This document shows positions 59,911 to 64,000 of a stretch of 64,000 bases of DNA, piece after piece. The translations under genes were made by a program, and so were the position numbers. This DNA comes from WTFV01 sp965203525 (GTDB lineage Bacteria; Acidobacteriota; Vicinamibacteria; Vicinamibacterales; UBA8438), in contig OZ241898.1 of the NCBI GenBank assembly GCA_965203525.1, positions 1,364,001 to 1,428,000 on the forward strand, written 5' to 3'. Every line of letters begins with the position of its first letter. Within the stretch, counting starts at the first letter, position 1. Under the pieces are notes generated by a model. That model was not told the DNA's origin, did no database searches, and was given only the letters and a program-made list of their open reading frames with translations.

Positions 59911-61554
59911 ATGGCCTCCGTACCCGGGCTCGGCGCGATCCCGCGGCGGCTCGCCATCGATGCATTCTGGAGCCTGTTCGGCCGCCTCGAGCACGAGCAG
60001 CTCGACTTCAAGCGCGGCGTCCCGGACGACGTTCGCGACACCATCGCGGCCATGGCCATGACCCACGGCGGGTTGATCGTCCACGGGGTCGACGACAGGC
60101 GGAACGTCGTCGGCTGCCCGCTCTCGCAGAACACCCAGGACCGGATCACGCGCATCGCATTCGAGTGCGGAGTCGACGTTCAGGTCCGGGAGGTCGTCGT
60201 CGGCGAACGGAAGCTGACGATCTGCGCCGTGCCCGCGGTGCGCGGGCGGATCGTCACCACGCCCGACGGCCGCCTGCTGCGGCGCGTGGGCGGCGACGCG
60301 CAACCCCTGCGCGGCGATGCGCTGGCCCGGTTCGTGTCGGAGCGGCAACATCGCGCCGGCGAAGACCAGCCGCTCGTCGTGGCGCAGGCCTCGGCATTCG
60401 ATCTCGGCGCCGTCAACCGGGTGCTGACCGCCGACGGCCGGACCGCCGTCGGAGAAGACCGGATGGTCCGGGCGCTGGCGGACCTGGGCGTGGCCGTCGC
60501 GGCGCCGCCGCCTCTGGAACCGAGCGTCCTGCGCGCCGCGGCGGTCCTGTTCGCGCGCGAACCGCGGGACTTCATCCGCGGGGCCGCCGTGCAGCTCGTG
60601 CGCCGCTCCGGCGTCGGCCCCGGTCCCGGACCGTCCGCCGCCCGCGAGGAATGCTCGGGTCCGCTGGCGGAAACCGTCGATTGCTGCCTGCGTTTCATCG
60701 ACCGTCATACCCGGCGCGTCGAGGCGGTCGCCGGTTTGCGTCGCGAAACGCTGCCCGAGTATCCCCGGGCCGCCCTGCGGGAAGCGGTCGTGAACGCGCT
60801 GGCGCATCGGGACTACGGTCTGGACGGCGCCACCGTGGACGTCACCGTATGGGACGACCGCATCGAGGTGCGCAGCCCGGGACCGCTCCCCGGCCACATC
60901 ACCGTCGCCAACATGCGCGACGAGCACTACAGCCGCAACCCGCGCATCATGCGGGTCCTGAAGACGATGAGGCTCGTCGAAGAATACGGCGAGGGCGTCG
61001 ACCGCATGTACCGCGAGATGGAGTCGCGCCTCCTGGAGCCGCCGCTTTTCGAGGCGACTTCCAGCTCCGTGACCGTTACGTTGCGCAACCGCTGTCTCGT
61101 CGACGTGGAAGATCAGGTCTGGCTGACGCTGCTCGGTCAGCAGAACCACCTGACCACGAACGAACGCCGGACCCTGGTCGCCGTGCGGCGCAACGGCGCC
61201 GTCACTCCGCGCGAGCTCCGCCGGATGCTGCCGGACGCCGACGCCCGCGCCCTGCTGGCCGGTGCCGTGGCGAAGGGACTGTTGACGCGCGTCGGCCGGC
61301 GCGGAGGTTCCCGCTACGTGCTCTCCGAGGAAATCACCCTCCGCGCCGGCAGCGCCGGAATCGCGGCGCAAGGTCGCCGGCGCCGGCTGCTCCTCGACGC
61401 AGTCCATCGCCGCGGCAGCATTTCCGTGGCGGAGGGCGCCAGCCTCATCGACGCGTCGCCGGCCGCGACGCGCGGCCTGTTGAACGAACTCGCGCAGGCC
61501 GGTCTCGTGCGGCCCGAGGGCCGGACCCGGGCGCGGCGGTACCGCCCGGCGTGA
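59911..61554 (+). CDS. Schlafen AlbA_2-domain / HATPase_c_4 transcriptional regulator-like protein
   Basis: 547 residues. The N-terminal AlbA_2 (Schlafen-type) domain reads EHEQLDFKRGVPDD and AMAMTHGGLIVHGVDD. The middle contains the ATPase-like HATPase_c_4 region: RAALREAVVNALAHRDYG, VWDDRIEVRSPGPLPGHIT and RNPRIMRVLKTMRLVEEYGEGVDRM. Two or three winged-helix segments follow (NERRTLVAVRRNGAVTPRELRRML; RRGSISVAEGASLIDASPAATRGLL). This family is usually annotated as RecG-like ATP-binding or transcription regulators and is common in accessory regions; nucleic acid binding and autoregulation are expected. Two dyads sit immediately upstream. Confidence 0.85.
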   Translation: MASVPGLGAIPRRLAIDAFWSLFGRLEHEQLDFKRGVPDDVRDTIAAMAMTHGGLIVHGVDDRRNVVGCPLSQNTQDRITRIAFECGVDVQVREVVVGERKLTICAVPAVRGRIVTTPDGRLLRRVGGDAQPLRGDALARFVSERQHRAGEDQPLVVAQASAFDLGAVNRVLTADGRTAVGEDRMVRALADLGVAVAAPPPLEPSVLRAAAVLFAREPRDFIRGAAVQLVRRSGVGPGPGPSAAREECSGPLAETVDCCLRFIDRHTRRVEAVAGLRRETLPEYPRAALREAVVNALAHRDYGLDGATVDVTVWDDRIEVRSPGPLPGHITVANMRDEHYSRNPRIMRVLKTMRLVEEYGEGVDRMYREMESRLLEPPLFEATSSSVTVTLRNRCLVDVEDQVWLTLLGQQNHLTTNERRTLVAVRRNGAVTPRELRRMLPDADARALLAGAVAKGLLTRVGRRGGSRYVLSEEITLRAGSAGIAAQGRRRRLLLDAVHRRGSISVAEGASLIDASPAATRGLLNELAQAGLVRPEGRTRARRYRPA

Positions 61555-61589
61555 CGGCCCGGCGCTCGGCGTCGCGCGCGTTCTCGGCC

Positions 61590-61757
61590 TTCGCCGCGCT
61601 GTTCCTGCCGGTTGTCTCTGTACGCCACTTCGCCGGCGACCGCGCCGGCAGCCGCGCTGTTCCTGCCGGTTGTCTGTACGCCACGTCAGCCCGCCGACGC
61701 TGACCGGCCGCCGCATCCGCTTCGCCGCGCTGTTCCTGCCGGTTGTCTGTACGCCAC
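61590..61757. repeat. Three-copy 34-39 bp repeat downstream of the AlbA gene
   Basis: GCCGCGCTGTTCCTGCCGGT and the bases after it, ending TACGCCAC, occur at 61590-61628, 61651-61684 and 61721-61757. The spacers between them are unrelated. The core copies are 59 and 72 bp apart. No gene is evident in this spacer (61555-61846). Confidence 0.88.
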
Positions 61758-61846
61758 TCCCCCTGAAGCGCAGCCCCGGTGCGCTCACGCGCGCCGGCTC
61801 GATCTTGACAACCGCCTGTCAGGTGGCTAGCGTGGGTCGTAACGCC

Positions 61847-62530
61847 ATGGCCACGACAGCTCCTTCCGTTGACTCCGAGTCCCTGGTGGCTCGCATCATC
61901 GCCGAGTTGCAAGCCGACCCGGACGCCCAAACCTCTTGTTGCGGGCCTTGCTGACCAACGAATGGCTCGGCATGCCCATCCGCCTGGAACGCATGGAAGC
62001 CGACGTCGCCGAACTGAACACTCTCACGAAGCGTAGAGGCTGACGTAGCCGAACTGAAGAACCGCATGACGCAGGTAGAGGCCGACTTGGCCGTACTCAA
62101 AAGCAACAGTCTGGAAGCGAAGCTCCATCGACGGATTCGGCCGCTGCTCGGCCGGCGGCTGAACTTGCGCCGAATGCAATTTCTGCAAAGTCCGGACCAG
62201 GACACCCGTCCTGAACTATTTCAGCCGGTGGAAAGGGCCTTCGATGCGGGAGACATCGACGACCAGCAGGAAACCCGCATCAGCGCCGCCGACTTCATCG
62301 TCCGGGCGCAGCGCAAGGCGGACCGTGCACCGGTGTGGGTGGCTGTCGAGGCGTCCAACGCCATCGGCCGGCGCGACCTGGAGCGGGCGCGGCAGACGGC
62401 CGACGCCTTGAACATGGTCTTCTCGCAGGATACGCTGGTGGTCGTGGCCGGCTATCGCATCCAGCCGCAAGACCGGCGACGAGCGGACGAAGCCGGGGTG
62501 CATATCCTTTTCGTCGACGAAGAAAAGTGA
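61847..62530 (+). pseudogene. Coiled-coil protein with C-terminal conserved domain, two compensating frameshifts
   Basis: Three consecutive frames join into one protein of about 227 residues. It starts ATTAPSVDSESLVARIIAEL at 61847, shifts near 61932 into LLLRALLTNEWLGMPIRLER, and shifts back near 62035 into VEADVAELKNRMTQVEADLA and onward to the stop at 62530. The heptad repeats (VEADVAELK) across the second junction prove the continuity. The C-terminal domain (ADFIVRAQRKADRAPVWVAV, TLVVVAGYRIQPQDRRRADE) may be a nuclease-like fold, unassigned. Either the gene is recently decayed or there are two assembly errors. The uninterrupted last part, from 62066, could still be translated. Confidence 0.7.
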
Positions 62531-62579
62531 CTTGGGGCCGCCGGCTGCCGGCATCAGCCGCGCATCACTTGGCTGCTCC

Positions 62580-62690
62580 TCACTCGACGAGCGGATTGCG
62601 GGTGACGAGCGAGGAGAAGCGACTGAAGTCCCGGTCGGCGGTCAGCAGTTCGCGGACACCGTGGCCGATGCAGATGGCGGCGATCAACCC
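62580..62690 (-). pseudogene. VapC-type PIN toxin with large internal deletion
   Basis: 36 codons from a TTG overlapping the antitoxin stop: the first codons read (M)IA and run straight into AICIGHGVRELLTADRDFSR, ending with RNPLVE. The latter is the usual C-terminus of VapC toxins. The start context is that expected of the toxin, so about 100 codons are missing between two ATCGCC-type matches. No active site could form. Confidence 0.65.
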
Positions 62691-62932
62691 TCTCGTTCCC
62701 CGTACGCGGCTTTGCGTATCGTCGTCCAGTCTCCGCCGCGAAACTCGGCCTGCAGGCCCGATCCGTCCACACTCGCATCGCGCAGGGCGAACGGAATTCG
62801 AGCCGACCGCTCGTCGCGCAACATCGTCCGAATCCCATGCTCGATGACGGCGCGGAGAGTCGTTCCGTGCCGGGCCGCGTACCGTCTGGCTTCCAGCCCC
62901 AGATCGTCAGCCAACTCGATGGTGGTCTTCAT
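62684..62932 (-). CDS. VapB-like antitoxin (MKTTIEL type)
   Basis: 82 residues from the ATG at 62932. The start MKTTIELADDLGLEARRYAA with GTTLRAVIEHGIRTML is the ribbon-helix-helix type of small antitoxins (DUF2191-like), and the end WTTIRKAAYGEREG is the normal toxin-binding tail. The toxin gene after it is deleted to a stub, so this is probably an orphan antitoxin that could still bind its operator or neutralise related toxins. Confidence 0.75.
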   Translation of the reverse strand: MKTTIELADDLGLEARRYAARHGTTLRAVIEHGIRTMLRDERSARIPFALRDASVDGSGLQAEFRGGDWTTIRKAAYGEREG

Positions 62933-62943
62933 GATGGAGCCAT

Positions 62944-63219
62944 TTACAACATCATAGATGACGGGCGGCGGCGCCTGCGCTGAGCGTGTTCCGGTAGTAA
63001 ATCGAGCGCCTGCGACGGTGTTCGCCGCACGCCCACGATCGCGGGATTCGAAGACAGACGGACGAATCCCAACTGGGGCAGAACGCACGTGGCCCATCGT
63101 GGCGGGGGGTGCCGTTCCAGGCGCGCCACGACTGCCCGATGGAACTGGTGGTTGAGCCATGCCAGCGCCATCAGCGCGTTGACGTCGAGCAGCAGCGGCC
63201 GACGTTCAGACGACGCCAT
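62944..63219 (-). pseudogene. VapC-family PIN toxin, 3' truncated
   Basis: 91 residues from the ATG at 63219 overlapping the antitoxin-like frame by 14 bases. The N-terminal PIN part is intact (PLLLDVNALMALAWLNHQFH with the first Asp, ATCVLPQLGFVRLSSNP with the conserved Q-L-G-F-x-R-L). After SQALDLL the sequence becomes basic (EHAQRRRRRPSSMML) and stops, without the last acidic residues of a normal 130-145 residue toxin. The cut lies next to the start of the following antitoxin gene. Confidence 0.7.
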
Positions 63220-63388
63220 CCTCGTCAAGAGCCGCCTGAATCCGGGAACTCGCAATGATGCGCGCGCCCGCGGGGACGTCGAACGCCGGGAAGCGGTGTC
63301 CGCGCGTCCGTTTCGGCGGCGGCTCCGGCGTCATCGACCGACGGGCCATGTCCGACAGGACATGTTCGACAGCATGGTCGAGCCGCAC
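63206..63388 (-). pseudogene. Antitoxin remnant with foreign 5' end
   Basis: 60 codons. From VLSDMARRSM to SRIQAALDEDGVV it looks like the C-terminal two thirds of a VapB antitoxin (KRTRGHRFPAFDVPAGARII is typical). The first 9 codons derive from another gene, read in a shifted frame of a sulfotransferase start, so the DNA-binding N-terminus is missing. Confidence 0.55.
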
Positions 63389-63423
63389 CGCCCGGTGCCG
63401 ACGATGAAGACGGGGGGAGTCAC
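63331..63423 (-). pseudogene. Sulfotransferase 5' fragment
   Basis: From a GTG at 63423 the frame reads TPPVFIVGTGRCGSTMLSNM, the standard start of PAPS-dependent sulfotransferases (5'-phosphosulfate loop GTGRCGST). It then runs into the antitoxin remnant and stops at 63331. Only about 20 codons of the enzyme remain; this marks a recombination junction. Confidence 0.65.
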
Positions 63424-63440
63424 CCTGGCCCGGGATCGTA

Positions 63441-63467
63441 GCAGCCCGTGGCGAAACCCCGCGCCGC
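63441..63467. repeat. Dispersed 27-28 bp intergenic repeat, copy 2
   Basis: Matches 33279-33306 apart from one missing T and one T/C change. It lies in the 85-base gap between the sulfotransferase fragment and the AAA ATPase end. Confidence 0.6.
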
Positions 63468-63508
63468 GCCGTCCGGTCGACGCGGCATCGCGCTGTTCGG
63501 AGCCGGCC

Positions 63509-64000
63509 TCAGTCCCATCGTTCCGCCGCCTGCCGCCGGACGTAGCCGCCCAGCATCGGTACGGCGAAGGAATACCGTCCGTGCCGGTTCTTGAACACCA
63601 GCCCCTGGGACGCCAGCGCCGCGAGCATCTGGTTGACGTGGCTGCTGCTGAACGGCCGGTCCAGGACCTGCCGCGACCGCTCGACCACCTGCCGCACCGA
63701 GAACTCCTCGTCCCCCTGTTCGAGGTCGGCGACGACCGAGAGCAGCGCCCGCTGCCGGTCGGTGGCGCGCGCCCAGCGCCCGGCGAAGAAGTCCATGTCG
63801 AGCTTCCGTTCGATTTCGACGGCGGGAACGGACGCCTGTTCTCCCCTGTCGATCCGCTGGATGAACGCGTCGTACACCTCGCGGCAGATGAACTGGATGA
63901 AGTACGGATAGCCCCCGGACATCGTCACGATCTCCGCGACCGACCGGTCGCCGAGCCGCACCGGGCACGCGGCGTCTTCGACCGGCTTGCGGACGGCGTC
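63509..64000 (-). CDS. AAA ATPase, C-terminal part (5' end outside window)
   Basis: The frame is open to the window edge; 163 residues are visible. VRLGDRSVAEIVTMSGGYPYF and FICREVYDAFIQRIDRG are the lid region of AAA_16/ORC1-Cdc6-like ATPases (the GGYPYF motif is diagnostic). A winged-helix domain follows: RQRALLSVVADLEQGDEEF, then NQMLAALASQGLVFKNRHGR. The Walker motifs would be upstream. Such proteins are STAND-like regulators or mobile-element ATPases; the role cannot be told. Confidence 0.75.
   Translation of the reverse strand, partial: DAVRKPVEDAACPVRLGDRSVAEIVTMSGGYPYFIQFICREVYDAFIQRIDRGEQASVPAVEIERKLDMDFFAGRWARATDRQRALLSVVADLEQGDEEFSVRQVVERSRQVLDRPFSSSHVNQMLAALASQGLVFKNRHGRYSFAVPMLGGYVRRQAAERWD

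Noticed and set aside
59655..61757. Repeat-spacer-repeat units of about 34 bp with 38-bp spacers resembling mini CRISPR arrays
   Set aside because: Each locus has a different repeat sequence and only two or three copies, several encode protein tails, and no cas genes are present.
1..64000. tRNA, rRNA, riboswitch or CRISPR features
   Set aside because: None was recognised by reading; a covariance-model scan would be needed to exclude short RNAs.

Overview
The window is very G+C-rich and densely coded, with short intergenic gaps and many ATGA/GTGA stop-start overlaps. The first gene is the C-terminal part of a large FtsX/MacB-type permease of the kind abundant in Acidobacteriota. Together with squalene-hopene-cyclase-like and PQQ-repeat genes this suggests an acidobacterium (Vicinamibacteria-like) or a similar soil or sediment bacterium. 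That assignment is inference; there is no rRNA, tRNA or CRISPR array that I can recognise.

Layout. 1-6.4 kb: permease end, an outer-membrane-type lipoprotein, a TAXI-type TRAP transporter pair (binding protein plus fused permease) and a small VOC-fold protein. 6.8-10.9 kb: a five-gene translationally coupled operon (small protein, chorismate-lyase-like, flavin halogenase-like, hotdog thioesterase, phenylacetate-CoA-ligase-like) that looks like a small aromatic pathway. 10.9-16.6 kb: a coupled SIR2-HerA pair followed by a KTSC-domain protein and an ADP-ribosylglycohydrolase-AlkB fusion. 16.6-20.6 kb: HemN-like radical SAM, PQQ-repeat beta-propeller, iron alcohol dehydrogenase. 20.7-22.8 kb: a DUF262 + HEPN pair. 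22.9-33.2 kb: nine co-directional genes joining cysteine desulfurase, GcvH-like lipoyl protein, CobW GTPase, a Cys-rich protein, ferredoxin, radical SAM, a DUF116-polyprenyl synthase fusion, a prenyltransferase-fold protein and a squalene-hopene-cyclase-like enzyme. A lipoate ligase is divergent from them. 34.3-40.6 kb: SWIM protein, ParE, Fic and lipase. 40.8-57.6 kb: a four-gene defence-type operon (DUF1998 helicase with C-terminal nuclease-like domain, SNF2 helicase, large adenine methylase, zinc-hook SMC-like ATPase). Its methylase is cleanly interrupted by an IS1380-like element. 57.7-64 kb: PIN/ImmA pair, DUF2188 protein, Schlafen-AlbA regulator, then a scrapyard of truncated toxin-antitoxin, sulfotransferase and frameshifted genes, ending in an AAA ATPase.

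Three candidates for little-described biology stand out: (i) the Fe-S/lipoyl/isoprenoid operon, (ii) the helicase-SNF2-methylase-SMC operon, and (iii) the SIR2-HerA operon carrying an ADP-ribose/alkyl repair fusion. In addition, a recurring signal runs through the whole window. Short segments of about 20-60 bp are duplicated once or twice nearby, most often 60-77 bp away. They lie at gene ends, including the stop codon, or in disordered linkers. Each repeat has its own sequence, so this is not a dispersed element family but looks like a recurring local duplication process.
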